From positions 1 through 22,821 of IMG/VR virus record IMGVR_UViG_3300043446_002665: DNA of 22,821 nt. One strand, given 5' to 3'. The notes beneath the pieces were generated by a model. The model did not search any database and was not told the DNA's origin. It worked only from the letters and a program-made list of their open reading frames with translations. This document shows positions 13,380-20,714 of the stretch, piece after piece. Each line of letters starts with the position of its first letter. The stretch's first letter is position 1. Origin of the DNA: a virus. A program made the translations under genes and the position numbers.

Positions 13380-16300
13380 ATGGCAATACAAGGTTTTTTT
13401 ACCGGTGATGTTAAGATAAGAGATTTAAACGGTGTATTAAAGGCCGTAGATGGTATTGTAGAAGTAGCAACTGATGCAGGTACGGTAACGAGTGTTGGAT
13501 TAACAGTTGGTTCTACAGGGACCGATGTAAATGTTGCAAATAGCCCAGTTACTACAAGTGGTAATATTACTTTGAATTTACCAAGTGCATCTGCAACTAA
13601 TAGAGGTTTATTGAGTGCTTCTGATTGGACTTCGTTTAATTCTAAACAAGGAACAATTACATTAACTACAACTGGTAATAATGGTTCTGCAACTTTGATT
13701 AGCGGAACTTTAAATATTCCAACATATACTTTAGCTGGACTTGGTGGTATTAGCTTGACTTCATTGAGCGCATCAAGCCCTTTAGCTTATAATAATACTA
13801 CAGGAGCATTTTCTATACAAGTAGCAAATGATTCTCAATCTGGTTATTTAAGTAGCTCTGATTGGACAGTTTTTAATAGCAAACAAGCTGCATTAACTTT
13901 TAGTGCTCCTTTAGTAAACACAGCAGGAACTATTTCAATACCTGCTGCAACAAGTTCTGTGAATGGTTATTTAACTTCTACAGATTGGAGTACGTTCAAT
14001 AACAAGCAAGCAACAATTACACTTACTACTACAGGAAGTAGTGGAGCTGCTACGTTAATTGGGGCAACTTTAAATATACCAAATTATACCGGTGGACTAA
14101 GTGGTTATGTTCCATATACGGGAGCAACTACAAATGTTGACCTAGGTGAATATGAATTAAAAGCTGGACAATTAACACTTGATGTATCTCCAACAGGAAC
14201 TGCTGCGGTGGGGACTACTCGATGGAATAATACTATCGGAAGTAGCGAAACTACATTAAAAGGTGGTAATGTCATTTTAAAGAATGGCGTTGATTTGGTT
14301 GCTAGAGTTGTAAATAAGGTTACACCAAATACTACTTTAACAAAAGCTGGTTATGCTGCTGTAAGGGTAAGTGGTGCACAAGGACAAAGATTAGCTGTTG
14401 CTTATGCACAGGCTAATAATGATAACAATAGTGCTGATACTATTGGATTGGTAACTGAAACAATTGCTACCAATCAGGAAGGATTTATCATGACCGTGGG
14501 TCAGCTTTTGGATATTGATACTACAGGTTCATTACAAGGTGAAACTTGGGCTGATGGTGATGTTTTATATTTAAGCCCAACTACTGCTGGTGCTTTAACG
14601 AATATAAAGCCAAACGGCTCTACAGGGCATATTGTGGTAATGGGTTATGTGGAATACGCACACGCTAATCACGGTAGTATCTATGTAAAAATAATGAACG
14701 GTTGGGAGCTTGATGAATTACACAATGTGTATATCTCATCTGTAGCTAACAATCAAGGTTTGTTCTATGAAAGTTCAACACAACTTTGGAAAAATAAAAG
14801 TATTGCAACTGTTTTAGGATATACCCCTGCAAATGCAGCTACTACAATTACAATAAACGGAACTACTTACGATATTTCTACAAACAGAACATGGTCTGTA
14901 GGAACTGTTACTAGCATTGGTACAAGTGGACCGATTACTGGTGGTACAATAACTGGTTCAGGAACTATAGGTATTACTCAGGCAACTACTTCAACAGATG
15001 GTTATTTGAGCTCTACTGATTGGAATACTTTTTATAATAAACAAGCGGCAGGAAGTTATATTACTGCATTAACAGGTGAGGCTACAGCTTCAGGACCGGG
15101 AAGTGCTAGTGTAACTTTAAGTACTTCTGCGGTTACAGGTAAGCTGCTTACAGGATTAAATTTAACAGGTGGTGGTTCTATTGCTGCTACTGATTCTATA
15201 TTACAGGCTTTTGGTAAAGTGCAAAACCAAATCTCAGGATTAGCTGGTGGTGTTACTTATCAAGGCACATGGAACGCATCTACAAATACTCCTACACTAA
15301 CAAGTTCTGTTGGAACTAAGGGGTACTATTACATAGTAGATGTAGCTGGTTCTACCAACTTAAATGGTATTACCGATTGGAAAGTGGGTGACTGGGCTAT
15401 ATTTAATGGCTCTACATGGGATAAAGTGGACAATACAGACGCAGTAAGTTCGGTGAACGGGTTTACAGGAGCAGTGAGTTTGACTACTTCTAATATTGCA
15501 GAAGGTACTAATTTATACTATTTAGACTCAAGAGCAAGACTTGCATTAAGCTTTACGGCAGGTTCGGGAGCTTATGATAATACTACTGGTGTTATTACAA
15601 TTCCAACCAATACAAGTCAGCTAACTAACGGTGCAAATTTTATTACCCTTTCTTCGCTATCTGCAAGCTCACCATTGGCTTATAATAGTGGTACTGGGGC
15701 TTTCTCTATCCAAGTGGCTACAGGCTCTCAAAATGGCTATTTAAGCTCTACAGACTGGACTACTTTTAATGGTAAGCAAAATGCTTTAACTTTAACGACT
15801 ACAGGCTCTAGTGGGTCTGCTACTTTAGTGGGTGCTACATTGAATATACCTACCTATACTTTAAGTGGTTTAGGTGGTGTGCCTACAAGCAGACAATTGA
15901 CTATTAATGGAACTGCTTATGATTTAAGTGCAGATAGAAGCTGGTCAGTTGGTACACATACCGGTTCTTTAACTTCAGGATATATACCTAAAGCTACAGG
16001 AAGTACAACGCTTACAGATGGTTTATTGTATGATACTGGTTCTGCGGTTCTATTAGGAACACAGACGGCTGGTTCTGGTAAGTTTATGGTGTACTCTAGT
16101 ACAGCAGATAACCATTACCAAGCTATCGGTACAGCCCCTTCGTTTAGATTTGCAGATACAATCACTTCTCCTACGTATACAGGTATAATTGGACTAGCTA
16201 CAGCAAGTAACCACTTTATTATTGGAGCAGCAGCAGGCGATATGGTACTTGCAAATAATACATCATCTGTAGGTAACTTCTTATTTGGAACGGGAGCTAC

Positions 16301-18611
16301 AGAGAGAATGAGGATTAATGCGACTACGGGTAACGTATCTATTGGTAATACAGGAAATACATTTAAGCTTGAGGTTACAGGAACTACTAAGATTAGTGGT
16401 CAATTGACTTTAGGTTCTACAATAACCAACGGAACATATACTTATACTTTACCAAGTGCTACAGGAACTATTGCTTTAACAAGTGATATAAGTGGTATGA
16501 TTACAGGAAGTGGTACTACAAACTACCTACCTAAGTTTACAGGTGCAAGTACAATAGGGAATAGTTTAATACAAGATGATGGTACAACAGTATCAATAAC
16601 AAGAACGGCAGGAGATTTAGAATTATCTTTATGGGCAGGTAATACAACTAATGCAGGAAATTCTATTCTTGGTTTATATGCAGGAACAGGAGCAGGTAAT
16701 TTAGTTCCTTATGGTACTATAAAAGTTAGTCCTGATGCTGCAGGAAATACAAGAGCAGCTAAAATGGTATTTGGAGTTAGGCAAAGTGGTGGCTCTTTAT
16801 TAGATGCATTAACTATTAATTCTTCAGGCAATTTAGGATTAGGAGTTACACCGAGTGCGTGGGGAAGTGCTAGTGCTGGGACATTGGAAAATAGTGCAGG
16901 TGCTTTATGGAGAATATCTACTTCTGCAATAGGGGTTGTTCAAAATGGTTATTATAATGGAACAAATTGGATTTATACAAATACTGCAGCTGCCACTGAT
17001 TATTATCAATCTTCTGGAGAGCATAGATGGAGAATAGCTCCTTCAGGAACGGCAGGTAACGCTATATCCTTTACCCAAGCAATGACGTTAAACGCTTCAG
17101 GGCAATTACTTTTAAATAGAACATCATCTTTTAATTCAGGGACATATACAGGACAGAAGTTACAAGTAACAGGTGGTATAGGTATAAATTCAGATAGTGC
17201 AGACGGAGTAGCAAGATTAACTTTATTAGGAAGTTCTGCAACTGGAGATGGAACTATTGATTGGGGTGGTAATGGGAACTTTAATTTAGTATTTTCTAAT
17301 AATGGTAGTGAGAGAATGCGCATCAATGCATCTGGAAACGTATCAATAGGAAACACTAATGATACATATAAACTTGATGTAACAGGTACGGGTAGATTTA
17401 CGGCATCAGCATATTTTGCTACAAGTTCTGGTAGCGTTGGTATAGGCACAACTAGTCCAGCCAGAAAACTTGAAGTATATGCTGTAGACCCATCATTTGC
17501 ATTGAAATCAAGTACCACTACAGGATATAGCGAACTTTACTTTGCAGACAGTGCATCTGATTCGGTTGGGTTTATAAGCTATGCTCACAGTACAGATTCT
17601 ATGGTATTGGGGACGTCTGGTAGTACACGACTTACAATAGCCTCTACAGGAGCAGCTACATTCTCAAGTAGTGTAACGGCAACAGGTGGTTTTGAAATTC
17701 CAAATGGTCAGTTTTATAGAGCAAGAAGAAGTAGCGGAAGTTTACTTACTGATATGATTGGTATTCCAAGCGGTACAGATGATGTGAGAATATTAACCAC
17801 AGGAGATTTTAATGTAATAAATGGTTCATTATCTAATATATTAACTGTTAAAAATAACGGCTCAGTAGGTATAGGTACTACATCGCCAAGTGTAAAACTA
17901 CAAGTTGAGGATAGTTCATCTACATCATTAACTACACTATATCTTGTAAACTCAAGTACAGCAGCAGTTACAACAAAGCAAAACAACTTGTCATTTAGAA
18001 TGACAGATACAGTTGGAACAAGAAAAAATGCATTTCAATTAACAGCATATTCTGATAGCTCGGGTGGTAATATTGAAAATGGAGGATTAATATTTTCAGG
18101 AAGAAAGGCAGACCTTGATACAGAGTTTATGCGCATAACAAGTGGGGGGTCAGTTATTGTTAATGGTACATCTTCTGCATATAATTCAGTAAGACAACAA
18201 ATTTGGTTTACAGGTGCAAGTACTCAATATGGATTAAGTATAGCAGCACTTAATACTGGAAATACTAATTTTATTGATTTTAATATAGGAAGTGGAAGTA
18301 GTGGTTTTGCAGGTTCTATATCTTGGAATGGAAGCACAGTAGCTTACAATACATCTTCCGACTATCGTCTTAAACAAAATTTCAAAGATTATAGTGGTCT
18401 TGATTTAATAAATAAGATTAAGACATACGATTACGAATGGAAGGCAGATAAAAGCCGTTCTTATGGTGTTATTGCTCACGAGTTACAATCAGTAATCAAT
18501 TACGCAGTAACGGGCGAAAAAGACGGAAAGGAAATGCAAGGAGTAGATTATAGCAAAATAGTACCTGTACTTATTAAAGCAATTCAAGAATTAAACGATA
18601 AAATAAAATAA
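13380..18611 (+). CDS. Large tail fibre with C-terminal S74 chaperone
   Basis: This 1743-residue protein is the largest in the window and the probable receptor-binding fibre. Residues 1-60 may attach it to the tail. Five copies of a GYLSSxDWxxFNxKQ motif follow, separated by LTTTGSSGxATLxGATLNIP-type segments. A domain at about 310-480 contains SGAQGQRLAVAYAQANN and GLVTETIATNQEGF. A QGTWNASTNTPTLTSSVG segment near 630 resembles a carbohydrate-binding-like fibre module. The second half repeats NVSIGNTxxxxKLxVTGT-type units near 990, 1320, 1360 and 1500. The C-terminus from S1659 (SSDYRLK, SYGVIAHELQ, VDYSKIVPVLIKAIQEL) is a peptidase S74 intramolecular chaperone, which helps the fibre trimerise and then cuts itself off. 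Confidence 0.9.
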   Translation: MAIQGFFTGDVKIRDLNGVLKAVDGIVEVATDAGTVTSVGLTVGSTGTDVNVANSPVTTSGNITLNLPSASATNRGLLSASDWTSFNSKQGTITLTTTGNNGSATLISGTLNIPTYTLAGLGGISLTSLSASSPLAYNNTTGAFSIQVANDSQSGYLSSSDWTVFNSKQAALTFSAPLVNTAGTISIPAATSSVNGYLTSTDWSTFNNKQATITLTTTGSSGAATLIGATLNIPNYTGGLSGYVPYTGATTNVDLGEYELKAGQLTLDVSPTGTAAVGTTRWNNTIGSSETTLKGGNVILKNGVDLVARVVNKVTPNTTLTKAGYAAVRVSGAQGQRLAVAYAQANNDNNSADTIGLVTETIATNQEGFIMTVGQLLDIDTTGSLQGETWADGDVLYLSPTTAGALTNIKPNGSTGHIVVMGYVEYAHANHGSIYVKIMNGWELDELHNVYISSVANNQGLFYESSTQLWKNKSIATVLGYTPANAATTITINGTTYDISTNRTWSVGTVTSIGTSGPITGGTITGSGTIGITQATTSTDGYLSSTDWNTFYNKQAAGSYITALTGEATASGPGSASVTLSTSAVTGKLLTGLNLTGGGSIAATDSILQAFGKVQNQISGLAGGVTYQGTWNASTNTPTLTSSVGTKGYYYIVDVAGSTNLNGITDWKVGDWAIFNGSTWDKVDNTDAVSSVNGFTGAVSLTTSNIAEGTNLYYLDSRARLALSFTAGSGAYDNTTGVITIPTNTSQLTNGANFITLSSLSASSPLAYNSGTGAFSIQVATGSQNGYLSSTDWTTFNGKQNALTLTTTGSSGSATLVGATLNIPTYTLSGLGGVPTSRQLTINGTAYDLSADRSWSVGTHTGSLTSGYIPKATGSTTLTDGLLYDTGSAVLLGTQTAGSGKFMVYSSTADNHYQAIGTAPSFRFADTITSPTYTGIIGLATASNHFIIGAAAGDMVLANNTSSVGNFLFGTGATERMRINATTGNVSIGNTGNTFKLEVTGTTKISGQLTLGSTITNGTYTYTLPSATGTIALTSDISGMITGSGTTNYLPKFTGASTIGNSLIQDDGTTVSITRTAGDLELSLWAGNTTNAGNSILGLYAGTGAGNLVPYGTIKVSPDAAGNTRAAKMVFGVRQSGGSLLDALTINSSGNLGLGVTPSAWGSASAGTLENSAGALWRISTSAIGVVQNGYYNGTNWIYTNTAAATDYYQSSGEHRWRIAPSGTAGNAISFTQAMTLNASGQLLLNRTSSFNSGTYTGQKLQVTGGIGINSDSADGVARLTLLGSSATGDGTIDWGGNGNFNLVFSNNGSERMRINASGNVSIGNTNDTYKLDVTGTGRFTASAYFATSSGSVGIGTTSPARKLEVYAVDPSFALKSSTTTGYSELYFADSASDSVGFISYAHSTDSMVLGTSGSTRLTIASTGAATFSSSVTATGGFEIPNGQFYRARRSSGSLLTDMIGIPSGTDDVRILTTGDFNVINGSLSNILTVKNNGSVGIGTTSPSVKLQVEDSSSTSLTTLYLVNSSTAAVTTKQNNLSFRMTDTVGTRKNAFQLTAYSDSSGGNIENGGLIFSGRKADLDTEFMRITSGGSVIVNGTSSAYNSVRQQIWFTGASTQYGLSIAALNTGNTNFIDFNIGSGSSGFAGSISWNGSTVAYNTSSDYRLKQNFKDYSGLDLINKIKTYDYEWKADKSRSYGVIAHELQSVINYAVTGEKDGKEMQGVDYSKIVPVLIKAIQELNDKIK
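13605..15779 (+). repeat. Five copies of a 15-codon fibre repeat
   Basis: Copies lie at 13605-13649, 13842-13886, 13965-14009, 15000-15044 and 15735-15779. Each encodes a variant of GYLSSTDWTTFNNKQ. Spacing is uneven, with flanking LTTTG...ATLNIP units around some copies. DNA copies have diverged at third codon positions, so they look old rather than recent duplications. Confidence 0.85.
18354..18611 (+). other. Peptidase S74 domain and predicted self-cleavage site
   Basis: The 85 codons from the serines at 18354-18359 encode the S74 chaperone. By analogy with endosialidase and T5 fibre chaperones, cleavage is expected at the serine of the SDxRLK motif (S1659 or S1660), with the nearby lysine as part of the dyad. 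The mature fibre would then be about 1658 residues. Confidence 0.75.
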
Positions 18612-18613
18612 AA

Positions 18614-18949
18614 ATGGCAACAACTTACAAATGGGTAGTTAGCAGTTTAGATGCGTACCCAAAAGATGCAGATGGTTTAACAGACGTTATATGCGTAATA
18701 CATTATCGCTATCAAGCGGAGCAAGTAGAAAACGATAAAACATACTTTGCTGAGGTTTATGGTACGTTAAGCGTTCCATCTCCAGACCCGGCTGATTTCG
18801 TTCCTTATGACCAAGTAACTGAAGCAATGGTAGAAGGTTGGCTTAATGAAGGGCTAGATACTGAATCATTAGACGCTAATTTGGATACTCAAATTGAAAA
18901 CCAAATTAACCCCCCTACCGTGACACTTCCGCTCCCATGGGTTTCATAA
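18614..18949 (+). CDS. Small fibre-associated protein, DUF7936-like
   Basis: This 111-residue protein begins two bases after the fibre stop. The first half is beta-rich (TYKWVVSSLDAYP, DVICVIHYRYQAE, YFAEVYGTLSV). The second half has PADFVPYDQVTEAMVEGWL followed by a short helix and a proline-rich end (LPLPWVS). The pattern of a beta domain, an FxPYxxxTExxVxGW motif and a terminal PW resembles a small family found next to tail genes in many phages, which I recall as DUF7936. I am not certain of the family. A chaperone or accessory of the fibre is suggested by position alone. Confidence 0.6.
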   Translation: MATTYKWVVSSLDAYPKDADGLTDVICVIHYRYQAEQVENDKTYFAEVYGTLSVPSPDPADFVPYDQVTEAMVEGWLNEGLDTESLDANLDTQIENQINPPTVTLPLPWVS

Positions 18950-18966
18950 TAAAATAGTGGACAAGT

Positions 18967-18999
18967 TTTGTAGTTTTTAATTAAAATTGACTATTTTTG
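18967..18999 (+). promoter_or_regulatory. Bacteroidota-type promoter for the lysis block
   Basis: TTTG at 18967-18970 and TATTTTTG at 18992-18999 are separated by 21 bp, a full match to TTG-N17-23-TAnnTTTG. The leader aaaacaca at 19002-19009 precedes the ATG at 19016. This should drive the genes from 19016 to beyond the window end. Confidence 0.75.
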
Positions 19000-19015
19000 A
19001 CAAAACACATATTTT

Positions 19016-19426
19016 ATGAAATTGAACCTAAATGAAATCGTAGAACTACATTATGAATTAAATGGTATGACTTACACCAAAGATGGTGTTTCTACCGTTG
19101 TTTCTAATGGACTTCTAAAACAAAAAACAAGCATGAAAAACAAGCTTTATTTCCAAAGGCTTAACAAAGTAGTAGAAGCGGAAGTAAAGTTGCTAGATGA
19201 GTCTAAAAAAGAGCTTTTTGACAAGTTTGGCGAAGGGGAAGGAGAAGAAAGATTCATCCCTAAAGAAAAAATGGAAGAATTTAATAAAGAGTATTTGGAT
19301 TTGCTAAAGGCTGAAAAAGATATAGACGTGGTTAGCTTGTGGTCATCAGATGTGACCCCTGATACACTAGATTCTATTGAAACAGAAGAAGTTTATCCTG
19401 TTTTTTTAAAATTAGTAGACAAATAA
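19016..19426 (+). CDS. Unknown small coiled-coil protein, 136 aa
   Basis: This 136-residue protein starts with a helical segment (KLNLNEIVELHYELNGM), then has GLLKQKTSMKNKLYFQRLNKVVEAEVKLLDE, a charged helix likely to form a coiled coil. IPKEKMEEFNKEYLDLLKAEKDIDV follows as a second helix (EKMEEFNKEYLDLL). The layout recalls the DUF1617-type proteins coded near tail and lysis genes of some phages, but this is a memory-based likeness only. It has no signal peptide or membrane segment. It is the first gene after the promoter at 18967-18999 and ends seven bases before a holin-like gene. Function unknown. Confidence 0.6.
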   Translation: MKLNLNEIVELHYELNGMTYTKDGVSTVVSNGLLKQKTSMKNKLYFQRLNKVVEAEVKLLDESKKELFDKFGEGEGEERFIPKEKMEEFNKEYLDLLKAEKDIDVVSLWSSDVTPDTLDSIETEEVYPVFLKLVDK

Positions 19427-19433
19427 CATTAAA

Positions 19434-19619
19434 ATGACAAATCACAGTCACCAAGCCGACATCGCTACACTAATTAGCATTTCTGGAGCAGCCGTAACAA
19501 TAAGCGCTATCCAACCATTTGTAAGTTTAGCTGCCGGTTTGGTGGCTATAGTGTCAGGTATATTTGCTATCAGATACTACCATAAGAAAACTAAGAACAT
19601 CAAAAAACGTGACGCATAA
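19434..19619 (+). CDS. Holin-like small membrane protein (61 aa)
   Basis: This 61-residue protein has a short polar N-terminus with two histidines, then a hydrophobic stretch from about residue 10 to 48 (IATLISISGAAVTISAIQPF and onward) that fits two membrane helices with a tight turn at QPF. It ends in a strongly basic tail, YYHKKTKNIKKRD. Small size, two helices and a basic C-terminus are typical of holins, which open the inner membrane for the endolysin. Its stop overlaps the start of the spanin gene in TAATG. At least two other holin-like proteins lie in the same block, so which one is the main holin cannot be told. Confidence 0.55.
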   Translation: MTNHSHQADIATLISISGAAVTISAIQPFVSLAAGLVAIVSGIFAIRYYHKKTKNIKKRDA

Positions 19620-20056
19620 TGAGAAAGGTAGCATTTTTACTACTTTTCCTTTGTAGCTGCGCAACAGTTAAGAAGAACGAGAAAAGAATGGATAGTACCG
19701 TAACTCGTACTATTGATTCAGTTCATATAACCTTATACGATAGCGTAACCAAGGTCATTGAAAAAGAACAGTATTTCACAAAAACAGTAACATACTACGA
19801 TACCTTATGGGTAACTAAGGATAGTATGATTACCATACCGAAATACACAGAAACATGGACTTCTGGAACCAAAGAGAAGCAATCCGATACCAAACTAAGC
19901 AAAAAGGATTCTGTTAATACAGCTAAATCCGAAACAATCCAAAAAACCACCACAGAGAAAAGCAAAGAAAAAACTGCTAACAATCTGTATAAGATACTAT
20001 TCTTTCTTATGCTGATAGTTGTAGTTATTTATATTTATGAAAAGCTTAGAAAATGA
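19619..20056 (+). CDS. Candidate unimolecular spanin (lipoprotein with C-terminal membrane helix)
   Basis: This 145-residue protein has the topology of a unimolecular spanin, as in phage T1 gp11. The N-terminus MRKVAFLLLFLCSC is a lipoprotein signal with lipobox LCSC, so C14 would be lipid-modified and anchored to the outer membrane. About 105 polar, lysine- and threonine-rich residues would span the periplasm; the first half looks beta-prone (alternating TVTYYDTLWVTKD) and the second is charged and flexible. Residues 124-140 (ILFFLMLIVVVIYIY) form a single C-terminal helix for the inner membrane. Spanins fuse the two membranes in the last step of lysis of Gram-negative hosts. Topology, size and location agree; sequence families of spanins are too diverse to use. 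Confidence 0.75.
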   Translation: MRKVAFLLLFLCSCATVKKNEKRMDSTVTRTIDSVHITLYDSVTKVIEKEQYFTKTVTYYDTLWVTKDSMITIPKYTETWTSGTKEKQSDTKLSKKDSVNTAKSETIQKTTTEKSKEKTANNLYKILFFLMLIVVVIYIYEKLRK

Positions 20057-20139
20057 AGCAGATAAATCATAATATCAAAGGTTTTGTTTGGGGGTTGGGG
20101 TTTATTATAGCATTAACATTATTAATTCTATTGACATGA
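20053..20139 (+). CDS. 28-residue membrane microprotein
   Basis: A 28-codon frame starts in an ATGA overlap with the spanin stop and ends in an ATGA overlap with the next gene's start, filling the gap exactly. The product has a polar, basic N-terminus (MKQINHNIKGF) and one hydrophobic helix (VWGLGFIIALTLLILLT). Overlaps at both ends argue for real, coupled translation. It may be a small holin partner, an antiholin, or a way to couple translation across the gap. No family is recognised. Confidence 0.6.
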   Translation: MKQINHNIKGFVWGLGFIIALTLLILLT

Positions 20140-20375
20140 AAAGATTATTTAGCTGGGCTTCGGGCTTCCTCTCAGATAACGGAGAAGCATCAAGCAAAAG
20201 ATTAGTTGGTATTGTTTGTGCAGGATTCCTTTGTTGGACTATGTACGCTAATTCATTTACAGAGGAGCATTTTGCTCCATCAGCTATATTAGTTGAATCT
20301 GTAGCTGCATTGGCTTTTGGTTGCCTTGGACTTACAAGTGCTGAAAAGATATTTAAGAAAGAAAAAACCGACTAA
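20136..20375 (+). CDS. Two-helix holin-like protein (79 aa)
   Basis: This 79-residue protein has an N-terminal cytoplasmic-looking part (FSWASGFLSDNGEASSKR), a first membrane helix at about 22-38 (LVGIVCAGFLCWTMYA), a short loop with acidic residues, and a second helix at about 49-67 (SAILVESVAALAFGCLGLTS), ending in a basic tail. The SSKR-helix-loop-helix-GCLGLTSAEK pattern is familiar from small lysis-region proteins of Bacteroidota phages. The start at ATG 20136 was chosen because it overlaps the stop of the 28-codon gene in ATGA. A longer frame from 20088 would lie mostly inside that gene and adds a poor N-terminus. Confidence 0.65.
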   Translation: MKRLFSWASGFLSDNGEASSKRLVGIVCAGFLCWTMYANSFTEEHFAPSAILVESVAALAFGCLGLTSAEKIFKKEKTD

Positions 20376-20378
20376 AAG

Positions 20379-20714
20379 TTGGATAATTTTGTAGCTCATT
20401 TCCTAGATGGGGGGTGGGTAGTTTTGCTGATAGGAGCTGCTGGGATGGTAGCTAGACTTGTTACTACTAATGAGGAACAATCTAGTACCGATGTGTTTAA
20501 GAAAATGGTAAGTTCTATGATAGCCTCGTTAATTGCGTGGTTTGTTATGGAACAGTTTGAGGTTGATTCTATGTATAAGGCTGTTGCGTATGGTTTAGTT
20601 GGTTTGAATAGCCCTGAAATAATACAAGGAGTGCTTAAAATAAGCGGACAGTTTGCTGCTGACCCTATGTCATTTATGAAAAAAGAACAACCGAAAACAA
20701 AACGAAAAAAATGA
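20379..20714 (+). CDS. Three-helix holin-like protein (111 aa), TTG start
   Basis: This 111-residue protein shows three hydrophobic segments at about residues 11-28 (GGWVVLLIGAAGMVARLV), 42-58 (KMVSSMIASLIAWFVME) and 64-86 (MYKAVAYGLVGLNSPEIIQG), and a very basic C-terminus (KKEQPKTKRKK). That fits a class I type holin. The only in-frame start that keeps the first helix is TTG at 20379, four bases after the previous stop; the first ATG would remove most of that helix. The stop overlaps the next start in ATGA. With its three helices and charged tail it is the most holin-like protein here. Confidence 0.6.
   Translation: MDNFVAHFLDGGWVVLLIGAAGMVARLVTTNEEQSSTDVFKKMVSSMIASLIAWFVMEQFEVDSMYKAVAYGLVGLNSPEIIQGVLKISGQFAADPMSFMKKEQPKTKRKK

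Noticed and set aside
17006-17518. 170-codon open frame on the - strand within the tail fibre gene
   Set aside because: The sense frame is a clear fibre with repeats and an S74 end. The antisense product has no recognisable motif, and every supported gene is on the + strand.
20088-20135. Longer start for the 79-residue holin-like protein
   Set aside because: It would begin with GTG or TTG inside the 28-codon gene and gives an odd N-terminus; the ATG at 20136 has an ATGA overlap.
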